Source: Alphaproteobacteria bacterium UBA1301 (lineage in GTDB: Bacteria; Pseudomonadota; Alphaproteobacteria; Micropepsales; Micropepsaceae). Taken from it: a stretch of DNA of 64,000 nt. The notes beneath the pieces were generated by a model. The model had not been told where the DNA came from. It saw only the letters and a list, made by a program, of their open reading frames with translations, and did not search any database. The position numbers and the translations under genes were made by a program. The stretch is from NCBI GenBank assembly GCA_002307725.1, contig DBUB01000018.1, positions 62,001-126,000 of the forward strand. The letters run 5' to 3'. This document shows, in pieces, positions 29,567 through 39,137 of the stretch. Positions within the stretch are counted from its first letter, which is position 1; each line of letters opens with the position of its first letter.

Positions 29567-30841
29567 CTAAAGTGCCTGTTCGACGAGCTGCAGAATGTCA
29601 AAAACCTTGAGTTTGTGGCCGCCGTGACGGACGGAGTCGGAGAAGTTCTTCTCGCACCACGGACAGGCCGAAACCAACGCATCGGCGCCGGTGGCTTCGG
29701 CCTCTTCGATGCGTTCACCTGCCGTCCATTGCGAGAACTTCGGATAAGCCTCGCGGGCGCCGCCGCCGGCGCCACAGCACCAAGCCGCCTCCCGGTTGCG
29801 CTCCATTTCAACGAGTTCAACACCGGGAATGGATTGCAGCAAACTGCGCGGCGCCTCATAAACACCGAACGCTCCGTTGTAGCGCGGCCGCGGCGGATCA
29901 TAGCAGACGGCCTGGCCGAAGATCTTCTTCTCCTTGCCGTTCCACGGCACGTAATCTTCGCCTTGGCGGCCGAGATGGCAGGGGTCGTGATAGGTAACCT
30001 TCATGGTCACCGGCTTGGTCAGCTTCAACTGGCCGTCGCGCACCAACTGCTCGACGAGTTCGACCATGTGCAAGACCTTGATCTGCGATCCCGCGACCTG
30101 GGGATAGAGCCGCTTGAAGGCGTAGTAGCAATCGGCGCACGGCGTCACGACGGTTTCGACGCCAGCGGCGTGCCACTTGGCGAGATTGGTTTCGGCGCAG
30201 TGCTTGACGGGATCGTTGAGGCCCATGCCATACGAACGGCCACCGCAGCAGCTCTCGGTAGCTCCGAAAATACCGAAATCGACACCCGCCTTCTTCAGGA
30301 TGGCAACGGCCGTCCGGGCGACACCGCTCTGCTCGCCGTCGAAGGAATAGCGGCAGCCGGCATGGAAGACGACTTTCGCTTTTTCGCGGGAGAGATCCTT
30401 GATGCCGAGCGTCTTGGCCCAGTCGCCGCGGCGCTCCTTGGGAGCGCCAAGCATGTTGTGATTGGTCTTGAGAGACTCGACACATTTGGCGAGCGCCGCC
30501 GGCAGATGGCCCTCCTCGACCAGTTTGACACGAAGCTCGCGCATCGCCTGCAGCGGCTCCATGTCATAGCGGCAGATCTTGCAGGAGACGTCGCACGAAC
30601 CGCACATATTGCACATGAAGACGGTGTCGCGGACCTTGTCGGTGACGGTGGAACGGCCGTCCATCAGCGACAGCGCAGTAATCAGCCGCCCACCCGCCGA
30701 GTAGGAGTGGAAATTGCCGTATTCGATGCTGGGACAGCCCTTGGAAAAGCGCCAGCTCTTCATCAAATCGAGCGGCATCCATTTGCAGTAGGCGCAGCGG
30801 CTGCAGCGCATGGCGTCGGCGCGGAAATCTTCGATGCTCAT
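29567..30841 (-). CDS. Fe-S oxidoreductase with CCG domains (GlcF/HdrD-like)
   Basis: A 424-residue electron-transfer subunit. The N-terminus has cysteines in a CSRCAYC pattern and a second cluster motif CNMCGSCDVSC, consistent with two [4Fe-4S] clusters. The C-terminal half has two cysteine-rich CCG domains (CCGGRSYGMG and CCGAGGGARE), as in glycolate oxidase GlcF, GlpC and HdrD. It lies 15 bp after the upstream FAD oxidase gene and 12 bp before the next, so all three are probably one complex passing electrons to the quinone pool. Confidence 0.85.
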   Translation of the reverse strand: MSIEDFRADAMRCSRCAYCKWMPLDLMKSWRFSKGCPSIEYGNFHSYSAGGRLITALSLMDGRSTVTDKVRDTVFMCNMCGSCDVSCKICRYDMEPLQAMRELRVKLVEEGHLPAALAKCVESLKTNHNMLGAPKERRGDWAKTLGIKDLSREKAKVVFHAGCRYSFDGEQSGVARTAVAILKKAGVDFGIFGATESCCGGRSYGMGLNDPVKHCAETNLAKWHAAGVETVVTPCADCYYAFKRLYPQVAGSQIKVLHMVELVEQLVRDGQLKLTKPVTMKVTYHDPCHLGRQGEDYVPWNGKEKKIFGQAVCYDPPRPRYNGAFGVYEAPRSLLQSIPGVELVEMERNREAAWCCGAGGGAREAYPKFSQWTAGERIEEAEATGADALVSACPWCEKNFSDSVRHGGHKLKVFDILQLVEQAL

Positions 30842-30856
30842 CGTCGTTTCTCCCGC

Positions 30857-32308
30857 CTAGAAGCAGAGTTTGCCGGGGTTGAGAATATTTTCGGGATCGA
30901 GAATGCCCTTTACGGTCCTAAGGATCTCGGCCGAGTTGCGGTCGCGCCCATAGACGAGTTCGGACCAATAGCCGTAAGGCCGCGAAAAATACGCCCCCTC
31001 CTCGATCAGCTTGTCGCTGGCGGTGTGATAGACCACCTCCATCATGGCGGCTTGGCGCGCGTCCGCCGCATCATATGGCAGGCGAAATTCCACGTGATGG
31101 GACACGCCCTGATGCTGCGGCTGGACATAGATCTCCATGTCCGCCACCGGATAGCCATACCGCAACGCGACGGACTGCACCGACGCGACGTGTCCGGCCA
31201 CCTTGTCGAGGGTGGAAAGAAAGAAGATGTCCTGATGGGCCCTTTCGTCCGGCCGGCAGAACCCGTCGAGCATCGCAGTAAGATCGGTCCGCGATACGCC
31301 GGGATAGCCTTCGCCCACGGTCAGCGAGAATTCCTGCGCCAGAGCGCGCAGTTCCTTTTCCTGCACTGCGAGACGTTGCTGCGGCAGCAACGCCGCTCCG
31401 GAAAGGCCAACAACGAGCGTCCATTCCGGCAATGCTGCTGCCAACGCCGCCCGCCGCCCCGCCTGCGCCTCGACCATTTGCGAAAGCCGGGCGCGGTTGA
31501 GGACAAACACCTCATCGCCTAGGCCGACTTTGGTCAGCTTGTAGACGCAATCGGTCACTTGGGCGATGTCGGCTGCCGCTATCGTGAAGACCTTGCGGAC
31601 GACCGGAAGCAGATCAAGCTTCACTGACGCCCATACGACGATGCCCATCGTGCCTTGTGCCCCGGTGACAAGCCGCATCAGATCGGTCGCGTTGGGACCC
31701 CAGGCCGCCAGTTGCGACTGTCCGCGCGTCCATTGCTCGTCGAGCGACAACGGGCCGTTGCCCGCTTCGCCGGTGAAGGCGACCTCCCCCGTGCCCCAAA
31801 CCACACCGCAGTTGCGCAGCGGTTCGGGGAGCGAATAGTTCAACCGCGGGATCAGCGTCGGCTGCCGCTCGAGCAGGCTCGCCACCACCGACTTGTTGGC
31901 GCGCGGCTGCAGCGGGTGCGAAATCTTCAAGCCCTCACCGGCCAGCGCCGGGATCAGTTCCGCGTAAGTGACGCCCGGTTCGATGACCGCAATCCGGTTT
32001 CTGCGATCGATCCGCTTGATCGCATTCATACCCGTCAGATCGACGATCACCGCCTCGGCCACACTCGGCACCGTATCGCCATACCGGTGCGGACCCTTGG
32101 AACTGACCGGTACGAGCGGCGTTTTGGTCCGCATCGCCCACTGAACGAGGGCCTGCACCTGTTCGACCGTTTCGGGTCTGGTGACATAGCGCGGCCTTAG
32201 CGGCGCGACCAAACTCGCATCTTGAGCGAAAGACTTCAGAAGTGGCGGGTCATCAAGGAAACGGTCCTCGGCAATGATTGTGGTAAGTTCGGTGATATTC
32301 GCGACCAC
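30857..32308 (-). CDS. FAD-binding oxidase (GlcD/GlcE-like)
   Basis: First gene of the oxidase operon, 483 residues. PETVEQVQALVQWAMRTKTPLVPVSSKGPHRYGDTVP is a PCMH-type FAD-binding segment, followed by MNAIKRIDRRNRIAVIEPGVTYAELIPAL. The C-terminus ends with the common VKGILDPENILNPGKLCF pattern of the family. It differs strongly from the second FAD oxidase downstream, so the two subunits probably have different roles, as GlcD and GlcE do. Divergently transcribed from a LysR gene 178 bp away. Confidence 0.8.
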   Translation of the reverse strand: MVANITELTTIIAEDRFLDDPPLLKSFAQDASLVAPLRPRYVTRPETVEQVQALVQWAMRTKTPLVPVSSKGPHRYGDTVPSVAEAVIVDLTGMNAIKRIDRRNRIAVIEPGVTYAELIPALAGEGLKISHPLQPRANKSVVASLLERQPTLIPRLNYSLPEPLRNCGVVWGTGEVAFTGEAGNGPLSLDEQWTRGQSQLAAWGPNATDLMRLVTGAQGTMGIVVWASVKLDLLPVVRKVFTIAAADIAQVTDCVYKLTKVGLGDEVFVLNRARLSQMVEAQAGRRAALAAALPEWTLVVGLSGAALLPQQRLAVQEKELRALAQEFSLTVGEGYPGVSRTDLTAMLDGFCRPDERAHQDIFFLSTLDKVAGHVASVQSVALRYGYPVADMEIYVQPQHQGVSHHVEFRLPYDAADARQAAMMEVVYHTASDKLIEEGAYFSRPYGYWSELVYGRDRNSAEILRTVKGILDPENILNPGKLCF

Positions 32309-32486
32309 AGCTCACCTCCAAAGCGCCGACTTCTGGTTGAAATTCAAACGGCGCCGCCAATACGACAGGCAGGCAATCACGCCAATAGCCATTTGAAAAC
32401 TGTGGAAATTCCCATAATAGAATCGCAAATCCCGATGCCACGGTCATGCCGGGACGCCGGAGAAAAAAAGAACAGGGAGGCCCCAA

Positions 32487-33446
32487 ATGCCCAACGCGAC
32501 TCCGCCAAGACCGAAAATCTCCTTGCCGCGTCTGTCGATGAGAAAAATCGCCTGCTTCGTGGCCACCGCGGACGCCGGCACGGTGAGTGCCGCAGCCAAA
32601 CAATTGTCGATGTCACAAGCACGCCTGTCCGAAACCCTGATCGACCTCGAACGTGATATCGGCATGGATCTGTTCGTACGCCACAAGGCCCGCGGCGTAA
32701 CATTGACGCATTCAGGGCAACAATTGCTGGCGGAGGCGAGGGACCTGATCCGCCACGCCGAGGCGTTCGAATCGTTGGCGCGCCAGCCGAACGCGGACCT
32801 CACCGGCAGCATCGCCATCGGCAGCTTCCCCACGCTGCTGCCCTTCGTCGGACCGCCACTGGTCGCCGGGTTCCATTCGCTGCACCCCGGCATCGATCTG
32901 CATTTCGTCGAAAACTCGCAGACGGAACTGGAACGGGCGCTGCTCGAAGGTTCGATCGAGGTGGCGATACTCTATGATGCGGATCTCACATCCGGCATCG
33001 ATAAACGGATCTTATTCGAATCGACGCCTTACGTGCTGTTATCGAAAGACCACCATCTTGCGCAGTCCGCCGACCCGATCGCATTGGCCGAACTTGCCGA
33101 AGAGCCGCTAATCCTGATGGAAGCAATGCCGGGAAAGCCGGACTTCGTGTTTTCGTATGCCGGCGTTACGCCGCGACCGATCCACCGGACGACGAACTTC
33201 GAACTGGTCCGCTCGCTGGTGGCCCGGAATGTCGGTTACGCCGTTCTGGTGCAAAGACCGGTGACGAACGTGACCTATGAAGGATTGCCACTCGTCATGC
33301 GGCCGCTTGCCGATAAGATACCGCCTCTCCGCGTGATCCTGGCATGGTCGACCGCCGTCCACCTGCATCAACGCGTGCAGGCTTTGCTGAATTACGGTGA
33401 GAAGCTGTTTTCGCGCACTCTTCCCTATCCGGAGGGAGAGAAATGA
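32487..33446 (+). CDS. LysR-family transcriptional regulator
   Basis: A 319-residue LysR-type protein. The winged HTH covers residues ~18-75 (MRKIACFVATADAGTVSAAAKQLSMSQARLSETLIDLERDIGMDLF in character) and the rest is the effector-binding domain (GSIAIGSFPTLLPFVGPPLVAGF, then FVENSQTELERALLEGSIEVAILYD). An AGGGAGG-like RBS lies just before 32487. Divergent arrangement with the oxidase operon is the usual layout for a LysR activator of that operon. Effector unknown, presumably the operon's substrate. Confidence 0.88.
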   Translation: MPNATPPRPKISLPRLSMRKIACFVATADAGTVSAAAKQLSMSQARLSETLIDLERDIGMDLFVRHKARGVTLTHSGQQLLAEARDLIRHAEAFESLARQPNADLTGSIAIGSFPTLLPFVGPPLVAGFHSLHPGIDLHFVENSQTELERALLEGSIEVAILYDADLTSGIDKRILFESTPYVLLSKDHHLAQSADPIALAELAEEPLILMEAMPGKPDFVFSYAGVTPRPIHRTTNFELVRSLVARNVGYAVLVQRPVTNVTYEGLPLVMRPLADKIPPLRVILAWSTAVHLHQRVQALLNYGEKLFSRTLPYPEGEK

Positions 33447-33455
33447 TCGAGCTTT

Positions 33456-33497
33456 ATGACCGAAAATCGGATTCCACTTTTCGGTGAAGCGCTCTAG
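33456..33497. repeat. Dispersed intergenic repeat unit (REP-like)
   Basis: A short element with 8-bp arms ACCGAAAA (33459-33466) and TTTTCGGT (33478-33485), followed by GAAGCGCTCTAG. This resembles a dispersed intergenic repeat seen in many copies in alphaproteobacterial genomes. It lies between the LysR stop and the esterase stop, where it may also act as a bidirectional 3'-end structure. Only this copy is visible in the window. Confidence 0.55.
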
Positions 33498-33499
33498 AG

Positions 33500-35068
33500 T
33501 CAGAATAGGCTAAGACTGCCACCGTTCTTGTCGATGCTCTCCATCAAATCCAGCGTCGCCGCATCGAGCACCGGGCGCGAATGGCTGACGTCGCCGATTT
33601 CCAGCACCGCTTTGCTCGTCGGATCCATCGCCGGCCATTTCGCCAGATCTGCGCCGTTGGGATCAAAGGTTTTCACGAAGTTGACCCAATATGACGAGAT
33701 CGTTGCCGAAATCTTGCGGTCCTGGGCCGTGAACGGCCGTTCGGGCGAGGCATCGAGCGTCTGAAAAACGTAAGGAATCTCCGACGAATGGAACGCGCCG
33801 TACCGCGCCGCATTCGGCCCCGGCTCCGGATGCGAGTAGTAATAGACGAAGACCCGATGTCGCGACGTTTTGAGCCGCGTCAACACCCAATGATAGGTCG
33901 CCGCCTGTCCGCGGTCACGACTGAACCTGGTAACACCGTCGCTGCAGTTGGTGGTTTTGCCGAGATACGCTTCGCTGGCGGCTCCGGCTGCCTTTCCCGC
34001 CGCCATCGCGATCATTCCGGCACACTCGGCTGGCGTCATCGTGTTGTACTTCGGGTTAAGGCCACGCATCTCATCGGCAGTCTGCCCGGTCAGAAGCGGC
34101 GTATCGTTATACTCGCCTTTGGCAAACAGCTTCGAAAGCGTATCGGGAAAAATCCAACCATCCAAATTGGGCACGAAGCGCAAGCCAAATCCCGGCGCCA
34201 TCGGCAATCTGGTGTTCAATATCGCTTCGGCGGACAGTGCGCGAAGATCCTTCAACGAGGTCGCGCCAGCCGATTTGGCAAAATCGGTTCCGGTCTTTTC
34301 CGCGGCGCTGAGGCTCAACAGGTCGCCAGCAAGAGCAACGCCGCTCTGGGCGATAGCCCCCGAAAAAAGCCCCTTCGCCAGCGGCGTCGCCATCAGATCG
34401 ACAACCGCCATGGCGCCCGCCGATTGACCGGCAATGATGACATGATCGGGATCGCCGCCAAACGCGGTGATATTCTCTTTGACCCAGCGCAGCGCCGCGA
34501 TCTGGTCAAGCAGACCGTAATTTCCCGACACATGCTGTGGCGTTTCTGCCGACAGCTCCGGATGGGCCAGGAAGCCGAACGGGCCGAGGCGGTAATTGAT
34601 ACTCACCACGATAATGCCCTTGGCCGCAAGCTTGGTGCCATCGTAGATCGGAACCGAAGACGCGCCGGACGTGAAGGCGCCGCCGTGAATCCAAACCATC
34701 ACCGGCAGTTTCTTCTGCGCGGCCTGCTTCGGCACCCAAACATTGAGATAGAGGCAATCCTCGCTAACCGGCCCCTTGATCACGTATTCGTGTGTCCATG
34801 GCTCCGAGCCGTTCGGATCGAACGTCTGCATGCAGCTTGCCGAATAGCTGGTTGCCTGGCGCACACCTTTCCAGGGCGTGGCCGCCACCGGCGCCCGCCA
34901 TCGCAAATCTCCCACCGGCGGCGCCGCGAAAGGAATGCCCAGGAAGGCGTTGACTACTCCTACGTCCCGCCCTTCCAACTGCCCATCACTCACACGCGCC
35001 TGAGGCGCCGCGGCCGCGACATTCAATCCGAACAAAATCGTGGTGATCGCCCATACGAACTTTTTCAC
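33500..35068 (-). CDS. Type-B carboxylesterase, exported
   Basis: Third carboxylesterase B of the window, 522 residues, more distant from the tandem pair. Signal peptide ILFGLNVAAAAPQA; oxyanion hole WIHGGAFTSG; nucleophile S216 in IAGQSAGAM (GQSAG in place of the usual GESAG). It follows the sugar TonB receptor gene on the same strand, after a hairpin and about 125 bp. The location suggests ester removal from the same polymer or from aryl-glycosides taken up by that receptor; this is inferred. Confidence 0.82.
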   Translation of the reverse strand: MKKFVWAITTILFGLNVAAAAPQARVSDGQLEGRDVGVVNAFLGIPFAAPPVGDLRWRAPVAATPWKGVRQATSYSASCMQTFDPNGSEPWTHEYVIKGPVSEDCLYLNVWVPKQAAQKKLPVMVWIHGGAFTSGASSVPIYDGTKLAAKGIIVVSINYRLGPFGFLAHPELSAETPQHVSGNYGLLDQIAALRWVKENITAFGGDPDHVIIAGQSAGAMAVVDLMATPLAKGLFSGAIAQSGVALAGDLLSLSAAEKTGTDFAKSAGATSLKDLRALSAEAILNTRLPMAPGFGLRFVPNLDGWIFPDTLSKLFAKGEYNDTPLLTGQTADEMRGLNPKYNTMTPAECAGMIAMAAGKAAGAASEAYLGKTTNCSDGVTRFSRDRGQAATYHWVLTRLKTSRHRVFVYYYSHPEPGPNAARYGAFHSSEIPYVFQTLDASPERPFTAQDRKISATISSYWVNFVKTFDPNGADLAKWPAMDPTSKAVLEIGDVSHSRPVLDAATLDLMESIDKNGGSLSLF

Positions 35069-35155
35069 TCTCGCATACCCCTGTTTTTTTTCGGAACGGT
35101 AACCGAGCGCAACTGTCGCGATAATGCTCGCTTACGACGAGCAACACAGACAAAC

Positions 35156-35183
35156 CGGTGGCCGGACGAAAGCCCGGCCACCG
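35156..35183 (-). terminator. Hairpin after TonB receptor gene
   Basis: A perfect 10-bp stem CGGTGGCCGG / CCGGCCACCG (35156-35165 with 35174-35183), 10 bp past the receptor stop on the minus strand. The following bases (GTTTGTCTGTG) are only moderately T-rich. Likely an attenuating terminator between receptor and esterase. Confidence 0.6.
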
Positions 35184-35192
35184 TGCGGATTA

Positions 35193-38117
35193 CTAGAAGT
35201 CTTTTGTCAATTGCAGAGTAATAACGCGCCCTATAGCGGAGTACTTCGACGGATCGTAAGAGCTGTCGTACGTCGTCAAAATGACCGGAGGATTCTGGTC
35301 GAACGCATTCTGCGCGTTGATCGACAAGGTCGTACCGCTAAACCCTTTCCATCCCAGTTCCTCTTTGAAGCGGTAGCTGAATCCGAGATCGAGAGTGGTG
35401 TATGATGGCGTCTTGGTGCGAAGCGTGTCGTAGAGTTTGGCGTCGTTGATGCCCGGGCCGACGTAGTTCACGAACACGTTGACCGACACCTGATCCATCA
35501 TCCAGTTGACGCCCATCCGCCCGCGCCAACGCACCGGCTTGTACATGCCGCCGATCTGCTCGCTGAAGTCGGCACCGCTAACGGTCTGGACTTTGTTGTC
35601 GAGCAGGGTTGTGGCGTAGAGGTTGAACAGGAACATGCCGTAATTGTCGGTCGGCAAAGTGTACCGGATATTGGCATCGAGGCCACGCTGACGCTGCGCG
35701 GCGACATTCGCCGTGCGGCCATCTAGAACGACGTTCACACTGCAGACATAGCTGGAATCGAGCGAGCCGTAGATCGCAGGGACCGATTTCGCCCAATACT
35801 GCAGATCAGATCCCCAGGTGCTGCTGTCCGTTCCACTGCAGCCGGACGGCGTGCTGATCTTGTGGATGTAGGCGGCGTAGGTCGCATAGTTCTGCGCGCT
35901 CGACAGCATCGTGAACGAGTAGTTGGCCATGGAATCAATTTTGTTGCTGTAGGCAATGCTGTAATAGGTCAGCCCAAGATCGAATCCACGCAACCAGCTC
36001 GGCTTGTAGTCGAAGCCGAGGGACCAGTTCTCGGAGGTCTCCGGTTTGACATTTGCGTTGTTGCCGGTGATCCACAGAACCGTCGGATCGTCTAGGCTCG
36101 AATCGCCGGTGCCGTTGGTAAACGTGCCCCAGCTGGCCGGGAAGATCATGTGGAACGACTGCACGTAGGGGTTTTTGTCGGTCAGAGTTGGCGCACGGAA
36201 CGACGTGCCCCAGGATCCGCGGAACTGCAGATCGTCATTCACTTCCCAGGTTGCTCCGACCTTCGGGTTGGTGGTGTCACCGACATCGGAATAGGAATCG
36301 TAACGAACTGCCGCGTCAACATTGAAACTCTTGATCAGCGGAAGTTTCATGTCTTCGCCGATGAGCGGCACATACAACTCGACGAAGGCGGACTCGATCG
36401 AACGGTTGAGACCAGAAACCGAATCCCAAGCAAACTGGTTGATCTCGGTGCGGGTGGGCGAATATTCCGACTCCTCACCATGCGTGCGATTGGCGCCGTT
36501 ACGCAGGTGCTCGGTGTTGTAGGAGTACTCTCCGCCGACGGCCGCCTTCACCGTGCCGCCGGGAAGGTCGAACAGCGGGCCGTCAAACTTCGTGACGAAG
36601 TCATTGACCATATTGCGGGCGAACTGCACGTTGTCGCCTGTGATCTGCTTCATGACCGAAGACGTCAATACATCGCCATCGTAAGGGTTGATCGTTCCCG
36701 CCGTGGCCAGTGCGTTGAACGCCCCGGTATCCACATTGGTGCCGAACTGGCAATAGCCGCACGAAACATCCAGACCCCAGATGAAGTACCCGGTGCTATT
36801 CCAATCGTGAGGTAACTTCGCGTTGTAGCCGATGGTTTGCGTAAAGGTTTCGTTGGTCGAGGTTGTCGTTGCCGGACCGAAATTGATCGCTAGATACTGG
36901 GCCACCGTCGTTCCGCTGCCGATCGTAGATGGCAGCAGTCCCGCAACAGACCAAGGCGTGGTCGTTGTGGGATAACGCAAAAATCCCGCAATATCGACTG
37001 CCGTGTATGTATTATAGGATTCAAAACTGACCGGATTTGTCGACGTTTCCGTCGTCGAAATGGTTCGGCGGTTGGTGTAGTACCCTTCGTAGAACATGTT
37101 CAGCCACGGGAAGATGTCCTGGTTGAACTGTGCGACCACCTGGTGGCGCGACATCCGTCCGAGATAATCGCTGTAATCCGACGTGTCGATGATCGACATG
37201 TCGTCCTTGTCGGTCTGCAGCGTCAATTGCGACAACGTCGGAACCGACGAGCCGGTAACGCCGGAAGCGACCTTATAGTAGGAGTAGCTGGTGCCGTTCT
37301 GGGCGATCAGGTACACCGTGCCGTATTTCGGGGTCATACTGGTGCCCGATACCCGGTTGTCCTCGCCGCCGTACGCTCTCAAGTCCTGCCGCAGGAAGGG
37401 TTGCGAACCGGACTTCATGCTGGTGCGCTGATCGTAATCGTAGCTGAGGATAAAATTGCCTTTGCCGAGCGCGCCAATCGAATTCCAGGAAAGGCCACCG
37501 GTCGCCGTTGCGCCCCATTCCGAATAACCGTGATTGGAGGAGTAACGCGATGAGGCCTGCAGTCCTTCAAGATCGCGGCGGGTGACATAATTGACCACGC
37601 CGCCAACCGCATCCGAGCCGTAGATCGCCGATGCGCCATCAACCAAAACTTCAATTCGCTCGAGCATTGCGAGCGGCACCTGGCTGGCCTCGGTGAACGT
37701 CGTAGCGGTTCCGGTCGGCGCCGTACGACGGCCGTTGACCAACACGAGCGTTGCGCCTGAACCGAGGCCACGTAGGTTGATGGACGTACCCTGGGTGGGG
37801 TTACCGCCGGTATTCTGTGTACCGCCCTCGCGACCGAGGCTTTCCGTTGTCTGAACCTGAGGCAGCGTACGGGTGATGTCCGTCACACTGGTCAGACCCG
37901 TCGCGGTGAGTTTTTCACGATCCAGAACGATCGACTCCGTCCCAACCGGGGCCACGTCGGCGATGTTGGTCCCGACGGCCGTTCCCGTCACAACAACGGT
38001 CTCAAGCTCCGAGTTGTCTTGCGCGAGAGCCTGCCCGCCAAACGCACAACAAGCCGCCGCCAATGCGGTGACCGATGTCGACCTCAAAAAGAAGCCGAAC
38101 TTATTTTTTAAAGTCAT
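35193..38117 (-). CDS. TonB-dependent outer-membrane receptor (carbohydrate type)
   Basis: A 974-residue outer-membrane beta-barrel receptor. The ATG at 38117 gives a proper signal peptide (LAAACCAFGGQALAQ); longer frames reach upstream through the operator. Plug domain: LETVVVTGTAVGTNIADVAPVG (TonB box region), VLVDGASAIYGSDAVGGVVNYVTR; the last residues VITLQLTKDF form the terminal aromatic strand. Large size, glycosidase neighbours and a LacI-type operator at 38274 mark it as an oligosaccharide importer rather than a siderophore receptor. Substrate is probably the glucan fragments cut by GH5/GH3 enzymes. Confidence 0.88.
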   Translation of the reverse strand: MTLKNKFGFFLRSTSVTALAAACCAFGGQALAQDNSELETVVVTGTAVGTNIADVAPVGTESIVLDREKLTATGLTSVTDITRTLPQVQTTESLGREGGTQNTGGNPTQGTSINLRGLGSGATLVLVNGRRTAPTGTATTFTEASQVPLAMLERIEVLVDGASAIYGSDAVGGVVNYVTRRDLEGLQASSRYSSNHGYSEWGATATGGLSWNSIGALGKGNFILSYDYDQRTSMKSGSQPFLRQDLRAYGGEDNRVSGTSMTPKYGTVYLIAQNGTSYSYYKVASGVTGSSVPTLSQLTLQTDKDDMSIIDTSDYSDYLGRMSRHQVVAQFNQDIFPWLNMFYEGYYTNRRTISTTETSTNPVSFESYNTYTAVDIAGFLRYPTTTTPWSVAGLLPSTIGSGTTVAQYLAINFGPATTTSTNETFTQTIGYNAKLPHDWNSTGYFIWGLDVSCGYCQFGTNVDTGAFNALATAGTINPYDGDVLTSSVMKQITGDNVQFARNMVNDFVTKFDGPLFDLPGGTVKAAVGGEYSYNTEHLRNGANRTHGEESEYSPTRTEINQFAWDSVSGLNRSIESAFVELYVPLIGEDMKLPLIKSFNVDAAVRYDSYSDVGDTTNPKVGATWEVNDDLQFRGSWGTSFRAPTLTDKNPYVQSFHMIFPASWGTFTNGTGDSSLDDPTVLWITGNNANVKPETSENWSLGFDYKPSWLRGFDLGLTYYSIAYSNKIDSMANYSFTMLSSAQNYATYAAYIHKISTPSGCSGTDSSTWGSDLQYWAKSVPAIYGSLDSSYVCSVNVVLDGRTANVAAQRQRGLDANIRYTLPTDNYGMFLFNLYATTLLDNKVQTVSGADFSEQIGGMYKPVRWRGRMGVNWMMDQVSVNVFVNYVGPGINDAKLYDTLRTKTPSYTTLDLGFSYRFKEELGWKGFSGTTLSINAQNAFDQNPPVILTTYDSSYDPSKYSAIGRVITLQLTKDF

Positions 38118-38273
38118 TATTCCCTTCCCTCCATATATCGAGCTGAGCTCTGTCGTTGTCTGACGCCGCTTTGTGAACCTGGCATTCCGCAGGCTGTTTT
38201 TTTTCGCGACGAAGCGTTTCCTTACGAGTCTCCTGGCGGCTTGTGCCGCAGTGCAGCCCACACTATATGAGCA

Positions 38274-38287
38274 AGACACCGTTGTCT
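38274..38287 (-). promoter_or_regulatory. LacI-type operator before TonB receptor
   Basis: AGACACCGTTGTCT, one mismatch from a perfect palindrome, CG centre at 38280-38281, about 157 bp upstream of the receptor start. The 330-bp gap 38118-38447 contains this site and no visible gene. On the other side of the gap is a truncated LacI-type HTH. Confidence 0.72.
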
Positions 38288-38447
38288 CATTAGCGCGATT
38301 TCGGTATGCTGACCAGGAATTCGTGGAGAAGAGGTCGAATTCGCGTCCTTAGTGAGGCAACAATGTCATAGATAATCGGAAATCCGGATCAATAGATCGC
38401 ACTTACGAACCGGCGCAACCCGACAGGTAGCGCTACCAGATTGTTGG

Positions 38448-39137
38448 TTGTCGCAAACCATCATTGTTGAGACCAAGTTCAATTCCCAGCACAGGAACCG
38501 CGAATTGGATCGGCCTTCGCGCGTGATTTTTCTTTCGTCTTTGTTGGATGCATCGCATCCGCTGGTGCAGCTTGCCACAATGCTGGATTGGGAACGCGTC
38601 ATTGGCCGCTTTGATGCCGCCCACAAGCGCACATTTGGCGCGGCAGAGTTGCCGTGCCGCGTATTTGTAGGATTGATGCTGCTGCGTGAACTCTACGACC
38701 TCAGCGAAGAACAGTTGTATCACCAGTGGCCAGAAAATCCATATTTTCAATTTTTTTGCGGGTTTAATGAATTGCAGCATGGGGCGCCGTTCGATCCCAT
38801 CCTGATGCGCCTCTCACCCAGGATTGCCAGTGCCGATCTGAGAAGAATTATCGAAGAATCGGATAAAGTAAGGTCCCTTAATACGCCAGCATCCGTCAGC
38901 GATTTGGGCCTAGCACATCGAAGATCACGACTGAAACACGCGTCGCAAAAACAGAAACATGCAAACATATACGACGTGGCACGCCAAGCCGGTGTTTCCA
39001 TAAAGACGGTATCGTTTGTGTTGAACAAGCACCGCAGTGTTAGCGCGCGAACGCGTGCCGCCGTGAACGAAGCGATTGAAACATTGAACTACAAACCCAA
39101 CTTGGTTGCGCGCAGCTTGGCGCGCAAAAAGTCATAG
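38448..39137 (+). pseudogene. IS5-type transposase N-terminus joined in frame to a LacI HTH domain
   Basis: One 229-residue open frame made of two unrelated pieces. Residues ~25-110 match the N-terminal (DUF772) domain of IS5-family transposases: FVGLMLLRELYDLSEEQLYHQWPENPYFQFFCG. Residues ~165-229 are a LacI DNA-binding domain: NIYDVARQAGVSIKTVSFVLN and hinge YKPNLVARSLARKKS, after which it stops. The transposase catalytic core and the regulator's sugar-binding domain are both absent. Most likely debris of an insertion at the 5' end of a lacI gene divergent from the TonB receptor, but the frame is intact and could still make a DNA-binding protein. Confidence 0.7.
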
